Below, in pieces: positions 37,827 to 50,180 of a stretch of 64,000 nucleotides of DNA. The position numbers and the translations under genes are program-made. This DNA comes from Circinella minor (lineage: Eukaryota; Mucoromycota; Mucoromycetes; Mucorales; Lichtheimiaceae). Every line of letters begins with the position of its first letter. Positions within the stretch are counted from its first letter, which is position 1. Under the pieces are notes generated by a model. That model did no database searches and was not told the origin of the DNA. It saw only the letters and a program-made list of their open reading frames with translations. The stretch covers positions 124,001-188,000 of the forward strand of contig JAEPRB010000036.1 of the NCBI GenBank assembly GCA_016758965.1, read 5' to 3'.

Positions 37827-40800
37827 CGGAGTGAATTATGTTTTGATGATAAGTTGGGTTGTTGATGAAAGAAAGAAAAAGAGAAAAATAAGCTAGCTGT
37901 AGGAGACTTGAATATACTCTGCAGCAAAAAAAAAAAAATATTTTTTTTTTGGTCACAGACGGGAAGGTTAGAAAAAGAGAATAAAGTGAACTGAGTTTTA
38001 GGCGGAACCATTTTTCCCTTGTTCAACTTTTTGTGTTATTTTGAAACATATTTTTTTAACAATGGAATATTTGTAAAGCATCAGCTCATTCCTATTATTT
38101 AAGAGTTGTTATTATTTTGAATTATGAATAAGTTTCATAAAAACCATAATTTGAAATGTTGATTAAAATATAATATTTTATTCACAGCATATTTTCTATA
38201 AAAAGTATATAGGAATTTTCTACTTTTTCACTAATGTTTGGTTAGCCAACGTCCCTTCGGCATATGCCCGATTTCGATTTAAATTCATCAAAAAAGGTAA
38301 TAAATATTTACTGTGGTTGGTCCGGCGTGGGAAATATATATTTATACTCCCGGCATTCTGAGTTGCTTACTAAAGGTATATTTACCTCGCCAAAATAACA
38401 CTTCAATGTTTTGACTTACCAACAAAAGTCTTGGTTTCTTGTTATTTTGGGAATGTTGGGTCACGTTCACATTTATTTGATATTTATTTTGACATAATTA
38501 AAAAAAAGTACCCCACATTTGCTATTTACTTCTTTGTAATTTGAGAAAACGTAAAATACTAGTTATTTTTTAATTCTTTTTTTCGCTTTTAATTCAAACC
38601 TTAATTGGAGACCGTGGAAAAGCTGTTCTCGAAATGTGAAATAATATTCTACTTACTCCCAAGAAAGGGAAATTATATCACGGAAATGGTGTATTTTTCT
38701 TTTTTGTTTTCGATATTTTATCTTATCGCAAAATGAGTTTCTCCAATCAGATTTTTGCGGAATAGGTACTCTCTATTGATATTAACTCTAATTGATATCG
38801 TGAAATTCAGGTTCAAAGATTATTATCCCACCAATGAAATGATGAAGTGAGTTTGGGAATCGCGAGATTGTTTAATACCCATTCCGCAACCAGAAACATA
38901 TAACAAACCTCCGATGTTTTCCAACAAGATTAACGGGTCACTTAAGTAATAAAATGCTAGCTAAAAAAAAACTACCTTTTATGGGACATATAATAAGGGT
39001 GCGTGAGAAAGCTTGTCAAAAAAACGTTTTTTTTATCATGTCGGGATTTATAAAGCAAAACTATAATAAAAAAAGCTTTACAGAAAACAAAAGCATACGT
39101 TTTCCTTTTAACCTTGAAAAAACGTAACATGATAAGTGCATTTACCAGTTTTATTCTTTTTCTTCTTATTTTACTATTATTGCTTCAAAACAGTACTTCA
39201 ATAATGATAGTACATAGAAAAAATAATTAATATTAATAGCTGTTAATAAATAAAATCAATGTGGGAAATTTGTTATAAGCCTCTGGACAATAACGGGTCA
39301 ATATATTATCACTCAATATATACTATTCAAAAATAGTACCATATTCTACTTGCTATAAAACAATAGAAAATCATCGGTTGTTTAATGTATGTTTATTGCA
39401 CGAGAAGTTGGAATGATTGCGTTCTAGGTAACTGACAATCGCGCTACTGACGGGGCGTGCCGGCGGGTATAGCTTTAGAACTTTCAGAAAGCTTGAAAAT
39501 ATATTTTGAGTCAAAACGGCTATTTGTTTTGCTACAAAATCTCCGCTTGGCATTAAAATAGAAACAGGAAATTTTTTTGAAACAAAGTTATCAAAACCAT
39601 GGAGGTTTCTTTTATTATACTATAAAGGAAACATAAAAATAAAAATGTTGGGAAGAGCTTTATGTGTGTACGTATGTTATAAATTACGAAAATTCAGTCG
39701 CTAGGTAGATGTATAAGTAACTGCTGCAAAGACTGAACAAAAGTTGATGTACCATCTTATTTTTGATTTAAAAAAATATAGTTTTGCTCTCTCCTACGTA
39801 TTTATTTTAACATTCTTTAAGTAAGCATATTCTTTCTGAATCACAAAGATATTGTACCAGCATCTTCTCCGTAAGGTTTTTTTTTCTCTTAATTTTATAT
39901 AGACAAATAACATTATATTCAAATAACAGGTGGAACCACTACACAAGGATTAATAACTATGACATAAATATGAAAGATATCTGGTTTTATTTGATAATCC
40001 ATCACCAGTCTTTTATGCATATCAACGAATTATTACATAATGAAACAGTTTACTACGTATTACTAGTTTTGACAAAGAAAAAAGTTCAAGAGTATTGTAC
40101 TATGTAGCACTTAAATGGTCCGTTTACATTTAGAATGATAACCATAATCATAATGTTATACATCTCTCTTGTTATCAAAAAAAAAATAACCCAATTTATG
40201 AAAGACGTTTCATTTTAGCAGCATAACTATGTATCTTGTCATACGATAAAAGCACGGGATTCAAAGAAATACGAACCAAGCTTCTAACAACCGAGATAAA
40301 GTAAGTCCAGGAACTTTTTTGCATAACCCATTTGGAACAGCGGACATTTCGGTACATTGCCTTCAAGGCAACATGTTGCTTTCTTGGGTAACGACGTTTT
40401 TTTTTTTCATTTTAAGTGAAAGAGAAAATCTGTTTTCAAGAAAAAGATATTCTTTTTACCTTCCTTTTTCAGATACAGTTGTAAGATACTTCACAACGTG
40501 GTTACCTTAAACGTTCATTTCCTTTAGTCTCCCACCATCCGTCTTGCAATACCAACTATTTTCTAGTAAAGTAGTATAAAGAGGGGGGAAGGCATAAATA
40601 AAGCAGTTAGTACACCTTTTTTTTATCCGCGCAAGAAAAAAAAATAGTTTGAAAGGCCTGTACGTCTTCCTAGTCTAAAATGTTTAAAGTTCGCTGCTTG
40701 TTACGATGTCATTTTCGCTATTTGTCTCTTATTTATTCTCTTTATATACTTTGAATGACTACTTATCTTTCTTTATTATCTAGACATTATGTGGTGATAA

Positions 40801-41764
40801 ATACTACATACAAAATTGAAAATTTTGGCTGTCGTTATTTCACCTCTTTGAAAAAGCAAATAGGCTTGTTTACTTTTGAAAGGTGTATTTCCCTACTATT
40901 TAAATAATAGTACTCATAAAATATAAGTTGATTTTTCAGTGAGTGGGTCTCTCAAAAAAATAAAACCAAAGGGATTTAACCGCTTAACAATAATGTTCAG
41001 CGAAGTCGACCTAAACTTTTATTTCAAGTTCTTAAACATCCTTTGATGTAATTACCAATTTTCAATACAGCTAAGTAGATAAAAAAGGATGCTCAAATAT
41101 CGAAGAACTAGTAGCTTGAATTTATGGTAATGTTATACTTATTTGAAGCAAGAATATTTGATTTCACTCATTGCTGTTGCTAATGACAAGAGAGAGCAAA
41201 ATAATGAATGCTAATGTCAAAACTGTTTTACTCGAGATACCTTAGGTAAATGATACCTAGGCCATTTTTATGTTATCGAGTCCATCATACTTACTCGGAT
41301 ATTATAAAAAAACACAGAGAAAAACAATTTAAACTTTATAGGATTTATATAATACATAGAGCAAAATAATTTCTCTTTAAATATAGCTTACTCGAATGAA
41401 TATTTATCAATTAAATGATAAAGGAAAAAGCTCTTCAAAATTTTATGATTAAAAATGCTAGGTCTGTTTTATTTATTAGCAGAAGAGTTTCAATTGTATC
41501 TTATCCTCCATCATATAGACAAAGTTCCAAATATCTAAAATCGGGTGATATAGCAACGTCTGAACTTGATATTTTTGGTTATTATATCTTAATAAAAAAT
41601 GAAAAAGTTCTTATTCTACTTGAAACCTCATATAATAATTAGTTACAAAAGTCGATATTAGTATTTCGATTCTGCACTAAACAAGTACGGCGGTTTTGCA
41701 CAACAGCACAAATAATGAACTCCCGCCTTGGAACACTTCATAATTTTTTTTGTCTCTCTTTCTT
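37827..41764. other. Long AT-rich intergenic region
   Basis: About 3.9 kb without a supported gene. It includes the peptide-transporter promoter and the helicase promoter. One small GC-richer island with a 60-codon minus-strand open frame lies at 39371-39553. A direct repeat GATACCT(T)AGG occurs twice near 41238-41264. Otherwise nothing is recognisable. Confidence 0.5.
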
Positions 41765-43746
41765 ATGCTTCTTCCAAGATCTATAAAACGGAAACGGGAT
41801 GAAACAAAAGATAATGCTACCCTCGATCAGTATAATACATCACCACAACTGCAATATAAGCGACGAATCAACAGTATACCCGATCATAATGACGAACATG
41901 ATAAAAATAACTCAATAACTGTATTAGGAACATATGGATCAAACGTAGATCTTGCAATAATCAACAATGGTTCAACAGTTGCGACCTCAACAATCCGAAA
42001 TTCACACAATCAAAAAGAAGAAGAATATCATGACGATGAAAATGAACCAATTAAACAGTATTCATCAGAACAGCGATTAATTATACCCAACAGTGAAGAA
42101 CCAAGCTGTATCATATGCGGCAAGTATGGTGAATATATCAACGATGATACGGATAATGATATATGTAGTCGTGAATGTAAAGCCATCGACACAGATATGA
42201 ACGCATCATCTTATGTATCACTACAGAAACAACAGCAAGATCATCATGTTTTAACAGTACATCAGTCCTCGTCCATTGCTCAAAATGTACATGCAAAATT
42301 AACTAATTATCAAGAATCATCTAGTGTGACCAATATGCCTGAGGATCAAATTAAGCTCATGTTACAGGCTCATGAAATCAATGTCAAAGGGAAAAATATA
42401 CCACGTCCAATTGTTTCTTTTGATCAATGTCATCAAGTATTTGGTCAACAATTATTGGATAATTTGGATCGACAAGGCTGGTCCATGGCAACAAGCGTTC
42501 AAAGACAAGCTGTACCTGTTATGTTAGCAGGACGCGATGTCACTGTTATTTCTCCTGCACGTTCTGGAAAAACCGGCGCTTTTGTTCTTCCTATCTTGGC
42601 TCATTGTCAATCACTTTCAGTTATGTATCGTCACAAGCGTCGTTCGGGACCTTATGCTATCATACTGTCACCTACGCGTACGTTATGTGTACAGATAGAA
42701 GCTACTATCAAACGACTGGCCAAAGGGATTCAAAATATACGAACGGCACTTTTGGTAGGGGGTGAACCATGGCATGATCAATTACATCGATTACGTAAAG
42801 GTGTTCAAATTGTAATTGGAACACCAGGACGTGTTTCGGATATGTCAATTCATCACCCACATATGTTACGTATATGGCGAACAAGGATTCTTATATTGGA
42901 TGAAGCGGATATTCTTTTTGCTTCAGCAATGAAAAAACAAGTACGCGCGATTCTTAACAAACTACCTGATAAATTGGTGCGCCAATACGGATATTTTTCA
43001 ACGGGGATCAGTCCAGACCAAGCCAAAATTTTACATCGAATGACGAATCCTATCGAGATTCGTGTAGGTGAACCTAATGAGAAGGAAGAGAAAAGAGCAG
43101 TACAGCAACTTGGATCCGTCGCCAATGTCAAACAAACTCTGTTATGGGTTGAAAACCCAAGTAAAACGAAACGTCTCTTATCGATTCTGGATGATCCGAA
43201 ATACTTCAGTGCACCTGTACTTGTGTTTACAGAAAGTAATCTGACGGTTTTGAAATTAACACAAACAATACAGAAAAAGAAGAAATATAATCATTGGAGA
43301 ATAGTTGCTATGGATTCAGAAAAGTCACTTAAGGAACGAACGGCCATTTTAGAAGGGATGAATTCAAATCCACCAAAGTGGGATGTAGTAATATCAACAG
43401 ATGTACTTGCTCGAGGTATTGATCTTCCATCGGTTAATTTGGTGATTAATTATGATATGGCGAATACGATACCCGATTATATTCATCGTATTAATAGAGC
43501 GATGATATCTGAATCTGCAAACCAAGGTGTGACTGTAAAACGAAAACGTGGTTGGGCAATTACATTTATCAACAAGGTAAAACGAACAATATTAACTCAT
43601 TTCATTTTTTTACATCTTATTCATATATCAAATTACATTTCTAGGACCATAAAAATCTATTTGGACAATTATATCAAGGACTTTCCAACAAATCACCTGT
43701 TGATGTTACACCATTACCATCAGAAATTAAACAAGACTGTTTATAA
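41765..43746 (+). CDS. DDX59-like DEAD-box helicase with HIT-type zinc finger, divergent motifs
   Basis: Two exons (41765-43576, 43645-43746) give 637 residues. An N-terminal zinc finger (CIICGKYGEYINDDTDNDIC, Cys115/118/134/138) is the DDX59 hallmark, followed by the linker GKNIPRPIVSFDQCHQVFG. RecA domain 1 has GRDVTVISPARSGKTGAF (Walker A Lys269), SPTRTLCVQIE, TPGRVSDM and DEAD (379-382). RecA domain 2 has WVENPSKTKRLLSILDD, VLVFTESN, STDVLARGIDLPSVNLVINYD and a motif VI-like HRINRA (574-579). Several motifs are eroded: motif III SAT reads STG, and motif VI lacks the final Gly-Arg. ATPase activity is therefore uncertain. The last exon, starting DHKNLFGQLYQGLSNKSP, matches the family C-terminus. 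Confidence 0.9.
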
Positions 43747-43909
43747 AACATGGAATAGCTATTAGTTATTAACAGTAATAATATTAATAATAGTAATAAT
43801 AATATATTATGGAGACAGTATGTACATTGCAAATTAATAATAATAAAAATAATGATGGACGATTTGTATATATATAATATAAAAAAAAGAACACAATTGT
43901 AATATTATA
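43747..43909. terminator. Short convergent gap (3' ends of helicase and Csm1-like gene)
   Basis: Only 163 bp separate the two convergent stop codons, so both transcripts must end here or overlap. The stretch is nearly pure A/T, with AATAATA-type words that could serve as polyadenylation signals on either strand. Confidence 0.45.
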
Positions 43910-45833
43910 TTATTCTGACTTTTTTTGTTTTAGTAATGCATAAGTGAGTTTACAATGAAAGGCAGACGCTCGATCCTGTCCAAATTCAATATCACGAGTC
44001 ATTTTCGCTGGTAAATGAGATAATAATTCACTATCACGTTTTGGATCGAGAATAGGTTGATATTTAAATTCTCTTGAATTTCTTGTGTCTTGTCGATGGA
44101 GTTTAAATTGAATAGCTATGCAAATATATAAAATAAATGTTACTTATCTATTCCCTATTTTTGTTTGTAGATAATATAAACATACTTCCATGAGATCCGT
44201 TTTGAATACAATTATACGTGTAACCATCATTTGTTTGTTTTACATCTGTAACAAACATCCCAGATAAATCTTCATAAGTTTCCAAAAAATGCTTATATTT
44301 ATCATTAGAAGGTATAAATTGGGATAATGAATATTCTTGACGTTCAGCCTTCAGATGTGCCACTAGAAATTCCAATTTAGTAAAATATCTTTATCCGTTA
44401 TAAATATAAATATATCCCCCCCCCTTCCATCCACTCCTCCCCTTCGCAATCCAGCCCCGGAGTAAAAAAAAATCACCTTGTGCTTCTAATACTGCAGTTT
44501 TAGCTATCAATTGTTCTTTTTCTGTATCCCACCCTTGTCGCATTCGTTGTTGTTGTTGAAGTGCATCATTCTTTAATTCTTGGTTCTCTTTCTTTAATTC
44601 TTTATTTTCACGTTCTTTTCCATCAAGCTCTCCTTGTAATGATTCGATAATAACGTCTCTGGCTATTTTATATATAAAAAAAACCAAATATCAAAATTAA
44701 CTATCTTTCTCACTCTTCTAGTATCTTATATGTATTCTTTACCTTCTTTTTGTCGTTTTGTTACGTCCCGATAAAGTTGACATAATTCTTCAGGTTCAGT
44801 TAACCGCACATCTTTTAATTCATTGAACTGGTTTTGTAGATCGATCAGCTAAAAAAAAAAGGACAACGCGTTATGAATTTTTAAACCAAAATTATACAGA
44901 TTCGAAATCCAATATTAATAAGAATATTACCTGTTGTTCTAACTCATGTTCTCTGGTATATGATGAACGCCCCGGAACAGAATTGTTGTACTTTTTATCC
45001 TTTGCAATAGAGGCAGAAGATCTATCACGTCGTTTGGATGACAAATATCCTAGTTCGTTATCATTATCCTCATCCTCATCATCATCCAAATAAGCGTTGC
45101 TAGATGTACGTTTATGTTTACGTTTTGGTACATAAGTTGAATCTTGAAAACTGTCATCAATATTGTTAATATTAATTTTTTCCGGTAATTCATCCAGTTC
45201 GTCCAAAATTAGTCCTTGTTGCTGTTGATGTGTTCGAGCACGTGTGCGACCTGAAATAGGTGGTGATGATGGTCCCTGAGAATAATTTGGTGGTGGTTGT
45301 GATCGATTATACATTTTTGCTGCTACACGAGGATCATTAAACTCTGTTGTATATTCATAATTATCAGCTGTTTGTAATGGTGTTTGTTGCTGTTGCCTTC
45401 GTGCTTTTTTTGTTACAAAATTCGTTGAAGAAAAAAAAGAAAATTAATCTATCGTTCATCGTAGCTTATAATCGTGCCAGCAAAAAAAAAAAACAATGCC
45501 TTACAAGTTATTATTTCTTGGGATTGTAAATTTTTTAATTGTGATGAATTCAATAAGAAATCTATAGTAATATTAATCAAAAAATTGATTCAGTATTGCT
45601 TGCTTATATTATGCCTTTTTTTTTTCGTTATACGCGCGCGTGTTGAATTTTACCTTGAAAATCTCCATCTTCCTCAAGAGCAGCTCGTCCTGTAGATCGT
45701 TTTAAAGTCTTTTGAAATGCTTTTCCCTAATTAAGATAGATAAATAAATTAACACTTAATGTTATGAGTTGCCTATATTAAAATGATGAAAGTCGTTGAA
45801 TAAAAATGAAAAAGGATAATGTACTCGATGCAT
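43910..45833 (-). CDS. Monopolin complex subunit Csm1/Pcs1-like
   Basis: Exons 45654-45726, 44931-45403, 44743-44848, 44477-44662, 44186-44362 and 43910-44115 join in phase. With a tentative 9-bp first exon (45825-45833, Met-His-Arg) the product is 409 residues. The N-terminal ~215 residues are hydrophilic and acidic/basic (LDDDEDEDNDNELGYL). A coiled coil follows (SLQGELDGKERENKELKKEN). The C-terminal globular domain is the Csm1/Pcs1 type: YKHFLETYEDLSGMFVTDV, TYNCIQNGSHGTIQFKL, FKYQPILDPKRDSELLSHLP, then DIEFGQDRASAFHCKLTYAL. Csm1/Pcs1 dimers crosslink kinetochores and act at rDNA. The body is secure; the first exon and start codon are not, since its donor (GTACAT) is weak. Confidence 0.82.
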
Positions 45834-48800
45834 GTTTTATGGAATTGATTTATGTTTTGTTGGGACGAAAAGAAAAAAAAAAAGCTGAGTTTTCGAGCAT
45901 TAGTTTTTGCAGATACTGGGATTTCCTGTTGCTAGGTAGTGTACCAAATGTTTACTATACCAAACTTTTATATGTTGCTAGAATACATATTCAATTTATT
46001 AATATTACAATTATTACTAATATATTGATAGTAGCAAGGATTACAAAACTAAACAATCATTTTTAAATAAAAGACTCTAACTCTTTTACAAATAAGTTTG
46101 CTTCTAAAATGATATAAGACGACATTTGCTTTCAGCTTTCTGGGCTGTTATAAACTTGGAAGGATGTCCTTATGCTCAGTAGGAGAAAAAGCGTTAATAG
46201 GCACGTATGTGGGTAAAACGTAGGAAGGAGAAATGGAAATGATAAGATGACAAATGTGGCATAGTGGCAGCGGTTCCTTTTTTGCAATGTTTATCGAAAA
46301 AAGAAGTGAAATTATTTTTTTTTCATGATGTGGTACTTCTCCTTTATGCTGTTTTAATAACCATTTTTATAGTATATTACAGTACTTCTTGCGGTGTTAC
46401 TTTATCTTTATCACCATAATGTTCACTAGATATGTACAAATTAATAAGATAATAACCTGTCGTATTTTATTTTTATAGATAGGTAATTGTTAAAATATCA
46501 TCATTCTTCTGTAAATGATCCAACCGGGCGATTTATTTTTACTCCTACGTACGAATTAATATGCAAAAAGCCGGATGTTGAGTTTAAAGATATGTTGTTA
46601 CATACATACGCCCATTGAACGTGCGTTCTCTGTATCAAAATAACTATGTGTCACAGAAAACTATGTTGTTTTTATATTACATTTATTATTGAGTACGTAG
46701 GCAAGCTCAAATCCCATTATTTCGTTTGGTAACGGTGCAAAGTTCATTCATAATATAGCGTTTTAATTTATTTTAATTGATTTAACTTATCATTTTTTAA
46801 AAACTAAAAAAGATAAATAATTCATTGTGCCCACTTACGGTATTTCGTTCATGGAATATTCAACTGTATGATATAAATGTGCCATCATTTTCAGATCGAT
46901 TGATAAATATAGTGGTAAGGTAGATAATGTTTTATATTAAATTAAAATAAAATAAAGGTTGACATATCTTGTTTGGGTAAATCTCTAGTGATCTCCTTTT
47001 ATATATTAGTACTCTTTTTCAAAAATGCATAAAATATTCCATTGTGCTTATTTTTTCTTTTTTTTTTTTGGTAAATTCATCCAAATAACTCTATAATAAC
47101 AATAATTTCCTTGTCTTGCGTTCTTCATAATTATTCCATGTATTACTATTAATTTTAAATTGGCTGATGCTGGTAATTCTTCTACTTGATAATAAAACAT
47201 TGGTTGTTAATCCAAAAATGTGTCTCGGCTATAAATGTTATATCATACATATTATCAGTCTCTCTTTTCTCTTACTTCCCCATTTTTTTATTTTCTTATT
47301 TTTTCTCTAAAAAACGACATATAAAATTAACATACGTAGGAAAATTGAGGTTACCTGTTTACTGATCTTTTACTCACTCAAAAAGAAAAATTCATATTGG
47401 GTACGTACGTATAAAAGAGCATATTCATAATATTACACATGGTCTTATAAATTATTCTTATGGTTCTTGTCTCTCGACTATTATATTACTCATAGCACAC
47501 TTCAAAAATAGAGCACTCAATCCATTTTAATACAGAACTTGCAATAACTTTATTATAAGTAAATAGATTTGTTATATCAAAAAAAAAAATCCAATTAATT
47601 TTTATTATATAACCAAATCTTATTAACGTATTATTATCTTTAAAGTTTTTTTATTCTTGTTTTATTATATTTGACACAACACTCATAGAGCCAATCTTCT
47701 CATAAAAAGCTAAAACTCTGAATTGAGTACGATTTTTTTCTGTATAAGACACTAAATATGCTATAAAACAAGTTATTTTGAGCTGCGTATTAATCAAAGT
47801 TCATCGTAAAAATGAATGTTTTTATGTTACAACAAAGTCAGCTAGAACTAGAAATAATGACGGGATACAACCATTGGATTCGTTCAAGATAAATTATTTG
47901 GTACAATATGCTTTCATGAGTAGTATACCGTGAGAACTGAAAGTTGAGGTAAAATATTTTTGACATTTTCGTACTGTACATGTTTGACAAACTAAATAAA
48001 AGAACAATATATTCAAGTACACAAAAACCGCTTATGTTTGACTTGTATCTTTTTATTCTCTGTATTATCTTGCTGGGAAAAAAAAAAGTATTAGTTTAAC
48101 TGAGTGTTTGAGAGGGTCCGTGCGTTCTTCGGAGTCGGCTGTGCAACAATGGGTAAGGTTGAGGACAACTTTTGACCACCATAACGAAAAGTACTTCTTT
48201 ATCGTTTTCTTTAAAATCACCTTCCTTCTCAAGTTTTACTATGACATAACTTATACTTTACTTAGTAATATTATCACTATGGCTGGTTTTTACTAATTTA
48301 AAAACCAGTCATGACACTGAAATTCAAATATTGAAAACGGTCACGAAAAAAAAGTTATAAAAAGGGCATCTTTTGGGTCAACTTTTTTAATCTTTTTTCC
48401 TCGGTCACTTTAAAAATGTGTGGAAATACTCCAGTGGTTGGGTTGATTTATTTTGCAAGTTTTGTTTCCTACGTACCCCACTATAAAAAACAAATACAAA
48501 ACAATTCCTATTATAGTAATAATAATAGTAATTATTTATTTTTGTTATATGGCTGCTTTAAAAAAACAGCATTCCTGTTACTGTGGTAACGCACACGCCA
48601 TTATAGAAATACGACTAAACTTTGTTTTAAAAGTATTTTATACATTCAAAATCTCCAGTTTATTATTATTATTATTATTTTTGTTCAGGCAACTACTGAT
48701 TTATAATTAAAATTAGTCTCAAAACATTATAGTCTTAATATACTAACTACCTTATGAAATTGCAATGTTTATCAAGTAGAGATGAACAACTGGAGGCTGA

Positions 48801-50180
48801 ATTGATTGTGTCTTTTGCTTGTTAAAAATGACAAAAACGTATTTGATTTGAAACCATAAAATAACATTATATAATCTACGTATTTTGAAAAGTAGTAATA
48901 AAAGATGACTGAATATAAGATTACGAAAATAATAATAATAAAGTTAAAACAGAAAGTTTTCCAACATAAAAGGAGAATTATTAAAGCTTGGAAGAAAACA
49001 TATAATGTCTGTGTACTTATATGATATTTGATTATATTATATATATTAATGTAATAATAAAGAAGTATGTAGTAAATGATTAATATAATATATTTTTAAG
49101 TCACCAGAATAATGCTTCTTATAAGAAAGTAGATCATTCATAACTATTGAATAAATATAAAACAAGAAGTTAATAATGTTTATTTTTATATTCAGGATAC
49201 AATATTGTCACCTTTTAATATCTTATATTACATTTAATTACTACATGTAAAGATACTTTTCTTATATAAAGAAAATAACATTTTATACTTAACTAAGAGT
49301 TAATAATATTAACAAAAATATGTAACATTTTCAATTTTCATATCAGACTTTTATTGCTCTTCTCGTGTTACGTATCTCGAACATAATACTTATTTGCAGT
49401 AATATGTAATTACTTGAAAACTTTGTGCACTTACCATTCATTATCAAAAAAAGGCAATTTTAAACAGTAATAATCGAAAGACCTCTGGACCATGATGATA
49501 TTTCAGACATATCATCACATCCATCAAAGAGAACACTTATTTATCTTTACATATACAGTACAACTTTCCAGGAACAAGAGGAAAGAAGAGATAACTTGTT
49601 CAATTTATAAATAACAATCTTGCAGAAATCCCTCAAATTGAAGTCAATTGACAATAAAAAAAATTCGATCAGTTGTTAAAGATATAATTGACTATTGATA
49701 TACATTTTTTTCATGGGGAGAAGAGAGAAATACATGGCACAAATGATTCAATCATTGTCAATTTTGAGGAGTTGACTTGAATGATTTTATATAAATACGT
49801 CTTTTCTTGTTTTTTTTTTTGTAGTTATTTAGCTTTCTAGAACACTACTTGCTTTATTCATACTCATTAAACGAATTTTCCGCTCATCACATATATTTTA
49901 ACTGATGTTAAAGTCCACCTATTTAAAAAAATGATTTAAAATAATAAAAGTAATGTCACTTGGACACCATACAGCTTTATACTGTAAGTAATGTAATCAA
50001 CTTTTTCTTTACATATACTATCGTCAGATAGGATTCTTTTTTTTTTTTTACATTTTATTTAGAAAATTCTCCATCCAACATATTAAGTTCAACAAATTGT
50101 TATACATTACTCTTATATATAATATTACAATAATACATACTAAATTACAAAATGATTTCTATGAATAATTAATGATTAAT
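45834..50180. other. Long AT-rich intergenic region
   Basis: About 4.3 kb with no supported gene on either strand. Small open frames (for example at 48108-48296) have no recognisable content. A strong hairpin lies at 48279-48312. A loose inverted pair around CTCAAA..TTGACAAT occurs at 49630-49655 and 49755-49775. Confidence 0.5.
48279..48312. repeat. Perfect-length hairpin, 14-bp stem
   Basis: ATGGCTGGTTTTTA, a 6-bp loop, then TAAAAACCAGTCAT. The arms pair over 14 bp with a single mismatch. It lies far from any gene, so it is not an obvious terminator. Confidence 0.6.

Noticed and set aside
21300..47410. Frequent TACGTA/GTACGTA words in intergenic DNA (for example near 17630, 21306, 22035, 47402)
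   Set aside because: They look enriched by eye, but without a count against a composition model I cannot claim significance.
48108..48296. 62-codon plus-strand frame beginning MRGSVRSSE
   Set aside because: Only the first third has balanced composition, and no homologous family or splice continuation could be recognised.
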